Of a stretch of 64,000 nucleotides of DNA, positions 8,328 through 16,618 are shown piece by piece. The stretch is from JBOGUF01 sp050696075. Its GTDB lineage: Bacteria; Chloroflexota; Chloroflexia; Thermomicrobiales; UBA6265. A program made the translations under genes and the position numbers. Where the stretch lies: positions 1 through 64,000 of the forward strand of contig JBOGUF010000196.1 of NCBI GenBank assembly GCA_050696075.1. Reading direction: 5' to 3'. The notes under the pieces are model-generated. The model made no database searches and had not been told where the DNA came from. It saw only the letters and a program-made list of their open reading frames with translations. Every line of letters starts with the position of its first letter. Positions within the stretch are counted from its first letter, which is position 1.

Positions 8328-8367
8328 ATCTCCCGCCGTTTCGCCGCCTTCCGCCTTCCGACTCCCT
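8328..8367. repeat. Short heptamer repeat between the two cytochrome b genes
   Basis: The 51-base gap between the cytochrome b6-like gene and the subunit IV-like gene contains CCGCCTT CCGCCTT CCGACTC, a seven-base word repeated about three times. No inverted partner arm is visible here. It resembles single arms of the larger islands in the nuo operon and suggests that the same process acts in other gaps. Confidence 0.45.
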
Positions 8368-8373
8368 CATCGC

Positions 8374-9102
8374 TTACAGCGGGCCGGAGATCCCACCGTC
8401 TTTCCGGATGCGCCAGAAGTGGACGGCCATCAGGAACGCCGCCACCAGCGGCAAGAAGATCACATGCAAGGTGTAGAAGCGAATCAGCGCGCTCTGACCG
8501 ATCTGGTAATCGCCGACGAGCAGAAAGTTCACCCGCGAACCCAGAATCGGTGTGGCCGCCGCAATCTCGGTCCCGACAGTAATCGCCCAGATCGCCAACT
8601 GATCCCACGGCAGCAGGTAGCCGGTGAAGGAGAGCAAGAAGGTGGTGACGAGCAGCAACACGCCGATCACCCAGTTGAACTCGCGCGGCGGCTTGTATGA
8701 GCCGGTATAGAAGACGCGGCCCATGTGAAGGAAGACGGCGATCACCATGCCCTGCGCCGCCCAGCGGTGCATATTGCGCATGAGCGAGCCGAAGGTGACG
8801 CTCCCTTCGATCGCCTGCATGTCGTTATAGGCCTGATCGACCGACGGGACGTAGTAAAACATCAGCAGGACGCCGGTCATCGTCAGCACGAGGAACATGA
8901 AGAAGGAGAGACCGCCGAGACAAAAGGTGTAGGTCACCTTCGTCGCGTAGCGCTTGATCTTGACCGGGTGAATGTGGAGAAAGACGTTGCTGGCGATGAT
9001 CAGCGCCTGGTTGCGCTGATTGTCGGGGTAGCCGTGGCGGACGATCGATCGCCAAACCGACGACCCGGTAATGCGATCTGCCAGCGTCTGCTCACGCCTC
9101 AT
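8374..9102 (-). CDS. petB: Cytochrome b6-type subunit (N-terminal cytochrome b)
   Basis: A 242-residue four-helix cytochrome b. The heme-ligand histidines are His112 and His126 (13 residues between) and His213 and His228 (14 residues between). The 14-residue gap in the second pair is the b6 type rather than the mitochondrial bc1 type. Cys61, in the TFCLGG segment, aligns with the cysteine of plastid b6 that binds the extra heme c-n (ci). This is therefore a b6-like quinol oxidase core in what seems a non-photosynthetic setting; the quinone is probably menaquinone. It is the first gene of the cluster. The 269 bases upstream, to the tRNA, hold no gene. Confidence 0.92.
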   Translation of the reverse strand: MRREQTLADRITGSSVWRSIVRHGYPDNQRNQALIIASNVFLHIHPVKIKRYATKVTYTFCLGGLSFFMFLVLTMTGVLLMFYYVPSVDQAYNDMQAIEGSVTFGSLMRNMHRWAAQGMVIAVFLHMGRVFYTGSYKPPREFNWVIGVLLLVTTFLLSFTGYLLPWDQLAIWAITVGTEIAAATPILGSRVNFLLVGDYQIGQSALIRFYTLHVIFLPLVAAFLMAVHFWRIRKDGGISGPL

Positions 9103-9312
9103 GCCGTTCCTCCCCGACCGCGCGTGCGCCGGTCAACATCTCCCGCGGCTACCAGCTCCTAGGGCCATCCCCACCCTGCCAAGAACCGGAGCAATTGCCG
9201 GGATATTGTGGGTCCGCGCCGCATGGTCGGTCAAGCCTTCGCCGCGCCGAACGCCCTGAGATTGCGGCCGTCGTGCCCAAACGTGGCGGTGCAGCCGTCC
9301 AGACACGGCGAC

Positions 9313-9331
9313 GCCGCCGATTGCCGGCGGC
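9313..9331. repeat. GC-rich hairpin between tRNA-Val and cytochrome b6
   Basis: A perfect 7-base stem (GCCGCCG/CGGCGGC) with a five-base loop. It lies downstream of the tRNA on the minus strand but is not followed by a T run, so it is not a classical terminator. The rest of 9103-9371 shows no gene or other structure. Confidence 0.35.
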
Positions 9332-9371
9332 GATCTTCGTGATGGAAAGGACGGGCGACGATTCCGAACGG

Positions 9372-9445
9372 TGGGCGCGACAGGACTTGAACCTGTGACC
9401 TCGCGGATGTGAACCGCGCGCTCTAACCAACTGAGCTACGCGCCC
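9372..9445 (-). tRNA. tRNA-Val (anticodon CAC)
   Basis: On the minus strand a full cloverleaf can be folded: acceptor stem GGGCGCG/CGCGCCC, D arm with GCTCAGTTGGTTAGAGC, anticodon stem CGCGG/CCGCG around the loop TTCACAT (anticodon CAC, reading GTG), and T arm ACAGG-TTCAAGT-CCTGT. The discriminator is A at 9372. The CCA end is not encoded. No intron or anomaly is visible. The abundance of GTG valine codons in this GC-rich genome fits the need for this isoacceptor. Confidence 0.96.
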
Positions 9446-9491
9446 GGAATGATGCTGAGATTATAGCATCGACGATCTGCAGCTCTCCACG

Positions 9492-9944
9492 TCAATCAGC
9501 GAGAAAATCCTGAAGAACCACGACTTCGCACTCCGCGACCCGGTGAATCCCTTGGTCATTGGTGAGGAAGGCAGTAGCACCATGGTGGAGACATGCTGCC
9601 ACTTGGAGCGCATCGGGCGATCTGAGCCGGTAACGCGCCCGTAACTGAGCGGCCTGCCGGATAATCGAGCGTTCAAGATCGGCAATCGAGAGGTTGTTGA
9701 TACCCGCCAGCAGAACCTCGTATGCGTCGGCGATGTCCGGCCGACCCATTCGCAACGGCTTGACAGCCACCTCCATGATGGTCAGGGACGACGTCACCCC
9801 GCGGTACGTACCGCGGGCAAGGTGTTCCATAGAGTCTACAGCGAGCGGCGTGAACGGAGAGCCGCCTTCGATGTGGTAGATGAATATCGACGTGTCGATA
9901 CCGACGAGGCGATGATTCCGCAATGTCGATATCAATCTTCCCAC
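9492..9944 (-). CDS. vapC: PIN-domain ribonuclease toxin, VapC-like
   Basis: A 150-residue PIN-domain protein. The acidic active-site residues are in the expected places: Asp17 in GIDTSIFIY, Glu58 in SLTIMEV, Asp111 in SPDALQ and Asp130 in LTNDQG. VapC toxins are Mg-dependent RNases that cleave tRNA or rRNA. The GTG start at 9944 is supported by AGGAG eight bases upstream, inside the antitoxin gene. The two genes overlap by 13 bases, as is typical for coupled toxin-antitoxin pairs. The frame stays open to 9992 but without a ribosome-binding site. The partner is an AbrB-fold antitoxin. Confidence 0.88.
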   Translation of the reverse strand: MGRLISTLRNHRLVGIDTSIFIYHIEGGSPFTPLAVDSMEHLARGTYRGVTSSLTIMEVAVKPLRMGRPDIADAYEVLLAGINNLSIADLERSIIRQAAQLRARYRLRSPDALQVAACLHHGATAFLTNDQGIHRVAECEVVVLQDFLAD

Positions 9945-10174
9945 GAATCGCGCTCCTGATTGACGTACTCTTGGGCGTCGATGCCTTCCCATATCTCACG
10001 ATGAAGGCCCCTTAATCGGGCGACAGCGTCGAGCGACTCCGGCTTGAGCACGGCATATCCTTCGCGCACCTCAATGATGAGGCGATCTCCGCGCTCGATC
10101 CCCAATTTCTTTCTCACGGCAGACGGCACCGCAATCTGGTACTTGCTGCTTACCTTCACGCGCGTTTCCATCAT
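9932..10174 (-). CDS. vapB: AbrB/MazE-fold antitoxin, VapB-like
   Basis: An 80-residue protein with an N-terminal swapped-hairpin AbrB domain (VKVSSKYQIAVPSAVRKKLG, then GDRLIIEV) and a helical C-terminal tail that would bind and block the PIN toxin. The start is one of two adjacent ATGs (10174 or 10171); AAGGGG lies four or seven bases upstream, so the second may be used. AbrB-type antitoxins bind DNA as dimers and repress their own operon. The palindrome at 10201-10232, overlapping the extended -10, is the obvious target. Confidence 0.88.
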   Translation of the reverse strand: MMETRVKVSSKYQIAVPSAVRKKLGIERGDRLIIEVREGYAVLKPESLDAVARLRGLHREIWEGIDAQEYVNQERDSWED

Positions 10175-10200
10175 CGCACCCCTTGCTCTGACTCGTTTCA

Positions 10201-10232
10201 CGCTTAGCATTTTAGCATGCGCATGCTAAGCG
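10201..10232 (-). promoter_or_regulatory. Palindromic operator and extended -10 promoter of the vapBC operon
   Basis: A perfect 18-base palindrome TTAGCATGCGCATGCTAA (10212-10229) is nested in a wider inverted repeat, CGCTTAGCAT (10201-10210) against ATGCTAAGCG (10223-10232). TTAGCAT therefore occurs as three half-sites. On the minus strand the sequence also contains an extended -10, TGC-TAAAAT (TAAAAT at 10209-10214), so bound antitoxin would block polymerase. The predicted leader is about 28 bases. The site is AT-rich against GC-rich surroundings. Confidence 0.75.
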
Positions 10233-10302
10233 CTTCTCAACTTTCTTGGATCCTGCCTCGACTCTTCAGGCCGATTACGTGCCATTACTCAGACCAATTG
10301 GC

Positions 10303-11823
10303 TTATATCTGCAGTTGTCTCGGCCGGTACTGCAATGCCTCGGCGACGTGCTGGGTCAGCACGCGCTCCTCGGCGGCTAAGTCGGCGATGGTGCGGGCCA
10401 GCTTGAGGACGCGATGGTAGCCGCGGGCCGAGAGGTGGAGTTGACGCACGGCAGCCTTCATCATCGCCTCGCCGGCTTCGTCCAAGACGACGTGCTCCTG
10501 CAATTCGCGCGGCCCCATGTCGGCGTTGGTCAAGATGCCACTGTCGTCAAAGCGCGCCGCCTGCACCCGGCGAGCACACTCAACGCGAGCGCGGACATCG
10601 GCCGAGGGTTCTCCCGCGCGGCGGTCGGCCAGCTTCTCGTACTCGATCCGCGGCACTTCGAGATGGATATCAATACGGTCCAGCAGCGGGCCGCTAATCC
10701 GCTTCTGGTAGCGCGCTATAGCGGAGGCGGCACAGCGACACTCCCTGACCGGGTCGCCGTAGTAGCCACAGGGACACGGGTTCATCGCCGCGACGAGCGT
10801 GAAATTGGCCGGGAAGGTGACGCTGCCGGATGCCCGTCCGAGCGTCACGCGCCGGTCTTCCAACGGCTGGCGCAGCATTTCCAGCGAACTTCCGTTGAAC
10901 TCCGGCAGCTCGTCGAGGAAGAGCACGCCGCGGTGGGCTAGGCTGACCTCACCAGGTCGGGGCCACGATCCGCCGCCGATCAATCCCGCGCTGCTCGTCC
11001 CGTGGTGCGGCGAGCGGAACGGGCGCTCTCGCAACAGCGGCGTGTCGGGCGGCAGCAGTCCGCGCACGCTGTAGACCTTGGTGACGTCGAGCGCCTCCTC
11101 GATCGTCATCGAGGGCAAGATGGACGGCAGCGCCCGCGCAAGCAGCGTCTTGCCGGAACCCGGCGGTCCCGACATGAGCAGGTTGTGCGCGCCGGCCGCG
11201 GCGACTTCGAGGCCGCGTTTGACATGCTCCTGCCCGCGAATCTCCGAAAAGTCGGTCCGAAAAAGACCGTCGACCGCCGGCTCCTCATGGCCGCCTATGT
11301 ACCGCGCAATCTCCACGTCGCCGGTGAGGTGATTGACGACGTCGGCGAGGGTGCGCGCGGGGTAGATCTCGACGCCGTCCAAGAGGGCCGCCTCGCGCAC
11401 GTCCTCGTGCGGCACGAACGCCCTCCGCATTCCCTTTGCCGCCGCGAGGGAGATCATCGAGAGGATGCCTGGCGTGTGCCGGAGGACGCCATCCAGCGAC
11501 AACTCGCCGACGATGAGCGCGTCCTCCAGGCCGGGCGGCACCTGCCGCGACGCGATCAGAATGCCGAGCGCAATCGGTAGATCGTAAGTCGGGCCGGCCT
11601 TTTTCAGGTCGGCTGGCGCTAAGTTGACGGTGATCTTGCCGTGCGGCACGCGCCCGCCGCTGTTGCGGATCGCCGCCCGGACCCGCTCCTTGCTCTCTTG
11701 CACGGCCGCGTCGGGTAGGCCGACCACGACCATGCCCGGCTGTCCCTGCCCGACGTCCACCTCGACCTCGACGAGCACGCCGTCGAGTCCGACGACGGCG
11801 CAGCTGAAGACCTTCGCGAGCAC
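10303..11823 (-). CDS. comM: ComM/YifB family Mg-chelatase-like AAA+ ATPase
   Basis: A 506-residue protein with the three-part ComM layout: an N-terminal Lon-protease-like fold (about 1-170), an AAA+ Mg-chelatase domain with Walker A GPPGSGKT and Walker B VLFLDELPEF, and a C-terminal Mg_chelatase_C domain. A CPCG...CRC cluster in the ATPase part could bind metal, as is common in the family. In naturally competent bacteria ComM is a hexameric helicase that extends branch migration of incoming DNA. Whether this organism is competent cannot be told. The GTG at 11823 follows a strong GGGGAAGGGGGAG. The frame runs on upstream without a signal. It is downstream of the rRNA methyltransferase gene. 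Confidence 0.92.
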   Translation of the reverse strand: MLAKVFSCAVVGLDGVLVEVEVDVGQGQPGMVVVGLPDAAVQESKERVRAAIRNSGGRVPHGKITVNLAPADLKKAGPTYDLPIALGILIASRQVPPGLEDALIVGELSLDGVLRHTPGILSMISLAAAKGMRRAFVPHEDVREAALLDGVEIYPARTLADVVNHLTGDVEIARYIGGHEEPAVDGLFRTDFSEIRGQEHVKRGLEVAAAGAHNLLMSGPPGSGKTLLARALPSILPSMTIEEALDVTKVYSVRGLLPPDTPLLRERPFRSPHHGTSSAGLIGGGSWPRPGEVSLAHRGVLFLDELPEFNGSSLEMLRQPLEDRRVTLGRASGSVTFPANFTLVAAMNPCPCGYYGDPVRECRCAASAIARYQKRISGPLLDRIDIHLEVPRIEYEKLADRRAGEPSADVRARVECARRVQAARFDDSGILTNADMGPRELQEHVVLDEAGEAMMKAAVRQLHLSARGYHRVLKLARTIADLAAEERVLTQHVAEALQYRPRQLQI

Positions 11824-11878
11824 GGCTCCCCCTTCCCCGAACGCGGACCTGTTGGCTTTGGTGACTCTACCATCAGAA

Positions 11879-13135
11879 TCAGCCCGGCCGCGCCAGGTGG
11901 GCCACGATTTCGACGTGATGGTTCTGAGGAAAGAGATCAAGGGCCGCGACGTGATTAAGTTCGTAACCTGAGCCGAGCACGCGTTTGAGGTCCCTGGCCA
12001 GCGTCGCCGGGTCGCATGAGACATAGGTGATCCGCCACGGGTACAGTCGAATTAGACCTGCTAGCGCCACCGGATCGACCCCGCTACGCGGTGGGTCGAG
12101 CACGATCAGATCCGCCTCACGCTGCGATTGCCCCCGCGTCGCCAGCCAGCGATCGACGGGCATGGCCGCGATTCGCACGTTCTCCATTTGCGCCGCTTTC
12201 GCGTTCTGCCGGGCGAAGCCGGCCGCGTGCGCGTGAACCTCGACCCCGACGACGCGCTCAAACCGAGTCGCAAGCGGCAAGGTGAAGAGGCCAACTCCGC
12301 AATAGAGATCAATCGCCGTCGAACGGTGCGGCATCTCGCCTTCGACAATCGCCTCCAGCTGAGGGCGCGGCTCCGCGAAACGCATCGCCTCATCGACGAG
12401 CGCCGGCACGATTCCGGCGTTCGCTTGAAAGAAGCAGGCCGCGTCGTATCGATAGGTGATGTCGCCGAGGGTGCGGACGAGTTCGCACGTACGAAGACCG
12501 GCGGCAGGTGGCAGCAGCGAGACGCGTTCATCCGCCTCGGCGACTTCATACGAAGTGGTCTCGGCCGGCAACCGCCCTAGCGTCATCTCTGCCCGTAGTG
12601 CCGTAAGTGTCGATTCGAGCGCCGGAGACGCGATAGGGCATTCCGTGACGTCGACGACATCGCGCGTTCCCGCCGCGAAGTAGCCGAACGCGCCACCCGC
12701 GACATCGTGCCGCCACTCCGCGATTGTTCGGTAGTTCCATTGGTCCGGCGATGGAGTAATCGGTATCTCTCCAAGCTCAACTCCGGCGATGCGACGGAAG
12801 CTGTCGCGAACGATCGCTACCTTAGCCTCGAGTTGCGCCTCGTAGTCGAGGTGCTGGAAGTCACAGCCGCCGCACCGCCCGAAATATGGGCACGGCGGGG
12901 CGATGCGGTTCGGTCCAGGCTCGATGATCTCCTCGACCGCACCGAATGCGACCCGTTCCTGGTCTCGGACGGTCCGAATCCGCACGCGATCGCCTGGCGC
13001 GGTGAGCGGCGTCAACACAACCTTTCCCCCGTCATGGGCCAATCCGAGGCCGCCGGGCACAATTCGCTCGATTGTCACCACACGGCTGCGCGCGGTGCCT
13101 GTCAATTGTTCGGGACGAGACTGCTGCCCTGCCAT
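11879..13135 (-). CDS. 23S rRNA (uracil-5-)-methyltransferase, RlmD/RumA-like
   Basis: A 418-residue class I SAM-dependent RNA m5U methyltransferase. An N-terminal TRAM domain (about 15-75) is followed by cysteines Cys82, Cys88, Cys91 and Cys166, which fit the 4Fe-4S site of RumA/RlmD-type enzymes. The Rossmann SAM motif is DLYCGVG. The FQANAG, LDPPRSGV and VSCDP motifs carry the SAM, base and nucleophile (Cys) functions. The exact target uridine cannot be assigned from sequence, since RlmD- and RlmCD-type enzymes look alike. The ATG at 13135 has AAGGGC nearby; an ATG at 13156 is also possible. It diverges from the histidine operon. Confidence 0.9.
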   Translation of the reverse strand: MAGQQSRPEQLTGTARSRVVTIERIVPGGLGLAHDGGKVVLTPLTAPGDRVRIRTVRDQERVAFGAVEEIIEPGPNRIAPPCPYFGRCGGCDFQHLDYEAQLEAKVAIVRDSFRRIAGVELGEIPITPSPDQWNYRTIAEWRHDVAGGAFGYFAAGTRDVVDVTECPIASPALESTLTALRAEMTLGRLPAETTSYEVAEADERVSLLPPAAGLRTCELVRTLGDITYRYDAACFFQANAGIVPALVDEAMRFAEPRPQLEAIVEGEMPHRSTAIDLYCGVGLFTLPLATRFERVVGVEVHAHAAGFARQNAKAAQMENVRIAAMPVDRWLATRGQSQREADLIVLDPPRSGVDPVALAGLIRLYPWRITYVSCDPATLARDLKRVLGSGYELNHVAALDLFPQNHHVEIVAHLARPG

Positions 13136-13330
13136 TGCCGCCCTTTCCGTGTGCATTGAGCCCTTATCTATCGGCTGGGCAACTGTCGATCGATCACATC
13201 GCCTTGCGCGCTTGTGCGAGGAATCACAATCGTGGACAATTGAACGCGAAACGGCCGCCATCGACGTCGCTCCGGGTCACTCGCAGCCGGCTCCGCGACG
13301 CGCGGACTATCCGTCGGGCGCGATCACGCC

Positions 13331-14218
13331 ATGTCGAAGTCCATTATCAACGGTGAGGGCCGATTAAAGCTGGCGGTCCAACGGTCGGGTCGCCTGACCG
13401 ACGACACGCTCACCTTGCTCCACTCGATCGGGTTGGAGTTCGAGAGCTATGGCGCGCGTCTTTTTTCCCGCTGCCGCAACTTTCCACTCTCCATCCTGTA
13501 CGGCCGCGACGACGACATCCCCGAATACGTCAGCCTCGGCACAGTCGACCTTGGCATCGTCGGACGCAACCTGATCTACGAGGAGGGGGTCGACGTCGAG
13601 GAGCTGGTTCCCCTCGGATTCGGCTATTGCTCCCTCGTCCTCGCCGTCCTGCGCGACTCGGCATACCAATCGGTCCATGACGTCAAAGACGTCAAGATCG
13701 CGACGTCTTACCCCAATTCGGCCCGTCGATTCTTTGCCGAGCACGGACACGATCCCGAGATCATCACGCTGAGCGGCTCGGTCGAGGTCGCCCCCAGCCT
13801 CGGCCTGTCCGACGCGATCGTCGAGTTGACCGCGACGGGCTCTACGCTGCTCCTGAACGACTTGCGTCCAGTCGACACGATCCTCGAATCGGAAGCCGTG
13901 CTCGTCGCCAACAAGGCGGCCATGGCCGATCGCGAGATGCGGGCAAATATCGACCGCTTGCTGATGCGCATCAAGGCGGTGCAGGCGGCGCGGCGCTACA
14001 AGTACGTCATGATGAATGCGCCGGAATCGCGGCTGCCCGAAATCCGTAAGGTCATTCCCGGTCTGAAAGCGCCAACAGTCGTTCCTCTGGCCGAACCCGG
14101 TTGGGTCGCGGTGCATACGGCGATCGAAGAGGAACGATTCTGGGAGATCATCGAGCAACTACGTGAGGCGGGCGCGTCCGAAATCCTCGTGTCGTCATTG
14201 GAAAAACTGCTACTGTAA
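13331..14218 (+). CDS. hisG: ATP phosphoribosyltransferase, long form
   Basis: A 295-residue HisG catalysing the first step of histidine synthesis, ATP plus PRPP to phosphoribosyl-ATP. The catalytic part (about 1-220) is followed by the C-terminal regulatory HisG_C domain (about 221-295), so this is the long form that does not need HisZ and is normally feedback-inhibited by histidine. It heads the operon; the ribosome-binding site is weak. hisC starts 32 bases downstream. The 174-195 bases upstream, shared with the divergent methyltransferase gene, must carry the operon promoter. I see only a weak candidate there and no recognisable leader peptide. Confidence 0.95.
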   Translation: MSKSIINGEGRLKLAVQRSGRLTDDTLTLLHSIGLEFESYGARLFSRCRNFPLSILYGRDDDIPEYVSLGTVDLGIVGRNLIYEEGVDVEELVPLGFGYCSLVLAVLRDSAYQSVHDVKDVKIATSYPNSARRFFAEHGHDPEIITLSGSVEVAPSLGLSDAIVELTATGSTLLLNDLRPVDTILESEAVLVANKAAMADREMRANIDRLLMRIKAVQAARRYKYVMMNAPESRLPEIRKVIPGLKAPTVVPLAEPGWVAVHTAIEEERFWEIIEQLREAGASEILVSSLEKLLL

Positions 14219-14250
14219 GGACGGAAGTGGGAACGCCGGAGGGTGCGTGT

Positions 14251-15381
14251 ATGGTTCAGGTGGAGGTTGCGACCGGGGCAGCAGCATTCGACGTCGACGC
14301 GTTGGTCCGGCCGGCGGTCCGCGCGATTCCCCATTATGTCCCTTCGCGCACCCCCGGCGAGACACCCTCGCGCGTCGTCAAACTCGATATGAACGAGTCA
14401 CCCTACGGCCCATCGCCCAAGGCGCGGGCCGCGCTCGCTGCATTCACTGAAACACACCGCTACCCGGACTTTGAGGCGACCGAGCTACGTGAAGCATTGA
14501 GCCGCTACGTCGGCGCCCCTGCCGAGCAGATCGTCTGCGGCGCCGGGCTGGATGACGTGCTCAATACGCTCGCCTTGACCATCCTCGACCCCGGCGACGA
14601 GGTGATCATCCACGAACCGACCTTTGGCGTCTACCGCGCTCTCGTCGCCCACTACGCCGGCGTCACCGTCAACGTGCCGCTCACGCGCGATTTTCACCTC
14701 GATACGGACGGCATCCTCGACGCGTTGAGCCCTCGCACCAAACTGATTGTGCTCTGCACCCCCAATAACCCGACCGGCAATTTGCTCGATCCGGCTGCCG
14801 TCGAGCGAATCGTCGCTGAAGCGCCTTGTTTAGTCGCGATCGACGAGGCGTACGCCGAGTTTGCCGGACGGTCTCACCGTCCCTTGATGGATCGCTATCC
14901 CAACGTCGCGATCCTGCGAACGATGAGCAAGTTCGCCGGCCTGGCGGGGATGCGCGTCGGCTACGGGGTCTTTCCCGCGGCGCTGATGCCGCACCTCAAC
15001 CGGGTCACGCCTCCGTTCCACAACGTGACCCTCGCCTCGACCGCGGCGGCCGTGGCCTCGCTCGACGACCTCGATTTTCTCCATGGCGTCGTCGCCCGCA
15101 TCATTGCCGATCGCGATGCGCTCGCCGCGAACCTCGGCGAGATTCCCGGCGTCGTTCCCCTGCCGTCGGAGACGAACTTCATCCTGGCGCGCTTGTCAGT
15201 CGAGGACGCGGGACCGGTCGTTGCCAACCTCGCCAAACGTGGCATTATGGTAAGGCACTTCGTGCGACCCGACCTTGGCATCCAAGATTGCCTACGGGTC
15301 TCGATTGGGACGACCGAAGAGAACGAACTGTTCTTGCACGCGCTCGAAGACGCGTTGCGCGGGGGAGCCACGCCGGCATGA
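14251..15381 (+). CDS. hisC: Histidinol-phosphate aminotransferase
   Basis: A 376-residue fold-type I PLP aminotransferase converting imidazole-acetol phosphate to histidinol phosphate. It shows LDMNESPYGPSP near the start, PNNPTG for cofactor contact, the catalytic-lysine segment MSKFAGLAGMRVGY, and a C-terminal RVSIGT with the substrate arginine. The ATG at 14251 has GGAGG eight bases upstream; a GTG at 14227 in frame is possible but less well supported. The stop overlaps the hisB start (ATGA). The family can also accept other amino acids, but the operon position settles the role. Confidence 0.95.
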   Translation: MVQVEVATGAAAFDVDALVRPAVRAIPHYVPSRTPGETPSRVVKLDMNESPYGPSPKARAALAAFTETHRYPDFEATELREALSRYVGAPAEQIVCGAGLDDVLNTLALTILDPGDEVIIHEPTFGVYRALVAHYAGVTVNVPLTRDFHLDTDGILDALSPRTKLIVLCTPNNPTGNLLDPAAVERIVAEAPCLVAIDEAYAEFAGRSHRPLMDRYPNVAILRTMSKFAGLAGMRVGYGVFPAALMPHLNRVTPPFHNVTLASTAAAVASLDDLDFLHGVVARIIADRDALAANLGEIPGVVPLPSETNFILARLSVEDAGPVVANLAKRGIMVRHFVRPDLGIQDCLRVSIGTTEENELFLHALEDALRGGATPA

Positions 15382-15989
15382 ACGATTTGGTCGCCCGCAT
15401 TCGTCGCACGACGCTCGAACGCGCCACGGGCGAGACCGACATCAAACTCTCGGTCGACCTGGATGGCGCCGGGAACGTCACCAGCGAGACCGGCGTCCCG
15501 TTCCTTGACCACATGCTTCACGCCTTCGGCCGGCACGGCCGCCTTGATCTTGCGGTCGCCTGCCAGGGCGACGCCGCGATGGACCCGCATCACACGGTCG
15601 AAGACGTGGGGATCGTGTTGGGGCAGGCGTTTCGCCAAGCGCTCGGCGATCGCGCGGGGATCGTGCGCTATGGCCACGCTTACGCACCATTGGACGAAGC
15701 CCTCGCCCGCGTCGTTGTCGATTGCTCCGGCCGACCCTACCTGCACTTCGAGGCAGAGATACCGGAACCGGTCATCGGCGTTGATTTCGCTTCGAGTCTC
15801 GTCGAGGAGTTCTGGCGGGCGCTGGCCATGAACGCCGCAATGACGATCCATGTCGATCTGCTGCGCGCGCGCAATGCCCACCACGCGGCCGAGGCGATCT
15901 TCAAGGCCGGGGCGCTGGCATTGCGCGCGGCCACGCGGATTTCCGGCGTCTCGACGACGATTCCATCCACGAAAGGGATGCTGGCATGA
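15378..15989 (+). CDS. hisB: Imidazoleglycerol-phosphate dehydratase
   Basis: A 203-residue monofunctional HisB (dehydratase only). The metal-binding histidine motifs are intact: DHMLHAFGRHG near residues 47-57, DPHHTVEDVG near 72-81, and ARNAHHAAEA in the C-terminal half. These bind the di-manganese centre. There is no fused histidinol-phosphatase domain, so a separate phosphatase must exist elsewhere. The ATG overlaps the hisC stop by four bases, and the stop overlaps the hisH start in the same way. The frame extends far upstream but only inside hisC. Confidence 0.95.
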   Translation: MNDLVARIRRTTLERATGETDIKLSVDLDGAGNVTSETGVPFLDHMLHAFGRHGRLDLAVACQGDAAMDPHHTVEDVGIVLGQAFRQALGDRAGIVRYGHAYAPLDEALARVVVDCSGRPYLHFEAEIPEPVIGVDFASSLVEEFWRALAMNAAMTIHVDLLRARNAHHAAEAIFKAGALALRAATRISGVSTTIPSTKGMLA

Positions 15990-16618
15990 TCGCAATCATC
16001 GACTATGGCGCCGGCAATCTGCGCTCCATTCGCCGCGCGATCGAAGCGGCGGGAGCCGAAACGACGATCACGGCCGATCCGAACGTCGTTGCATCCGCCG
16101 AAGCGGTCGTCCTGCCGGGCGTCGGCGCGGCCGGGCACGCCGTCCACCGCCTTGAAGCACTCGGCATGACCCGAGCCATCCGCTCGACCGTCGATGCCGG
16201 TAAACCGTTCCTTGGCATCTGCGTCGGTATGCAAGTCCTCTTTGAGGAACAAGAAGAGGGATCGACGTCCGGCCTCGGGTTACTCCCCGGCCGCGTGCGC
16301 TCGTTGTCGGGTCCGGTCAAGGTGCCGCACATCGGCTGGAGCCGGTCTCGAGTGACAAAGCCCGGTCCTGTTGGTGAGGCGGGAGACGAGCCCTACTACT
16401 ACTTTGTCCACTCCTACGTCGCCGAACCGGGCGACGACGCCGACGTCGCGGCGACCGCGGTCTACGGCGAGGAGTTCCCCAGTATTGTCGTCCGCGACAA
16501 CGTGTGGGGCACCCAGTTTCACCCGGAAAAAAGCAGTGATGACGGTCTCGCGCTCATCCGCGCCTTCGTCCGACAAGTCGTGCCGACCGTTTCCGAGCGC
16601 GCCAAGGCGATCCGATGA
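15986..16618 (+). CDS. hisH: Imidazole glycerol phosphate synthase, glutaminase subunit
   Basis: A 210-residue class I glutamine amidotransferase that supplies ammonia to HisF. The triad is visible: the nucleophile Cys in FLGICVGMQ, and the His and Glu in TQFHPEKS. LPGVGA at about residues 47-52 forms the oxyanion-hole strand. It overlaps hisB and hisA by ATGA at both ends, giving tight coupling. In family knowledge the active form is a HisH-HisF heterodimer with an ammonia tunnel through the HisF barrel. Confidence 0.96.
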   Translation: MIAIIDYGAGNLRSIRRAIEAAGAETTITADPNVVASAEAVVLPGVGAAGHAVHRLEALGMTRAIRSTVDAGKPFLGICVGMQVLFEEQEEGSTSGLGLLPGRVRSLSGPVKVPHIGWSRSRVTKPGPVGEAGDEPYYYFVHSYVAEPGDDADVAATAVYGEEFPSIVVRDNVWGTQFHPEKSSDDGLALIRAFVRQVVPTVSERAKAIR

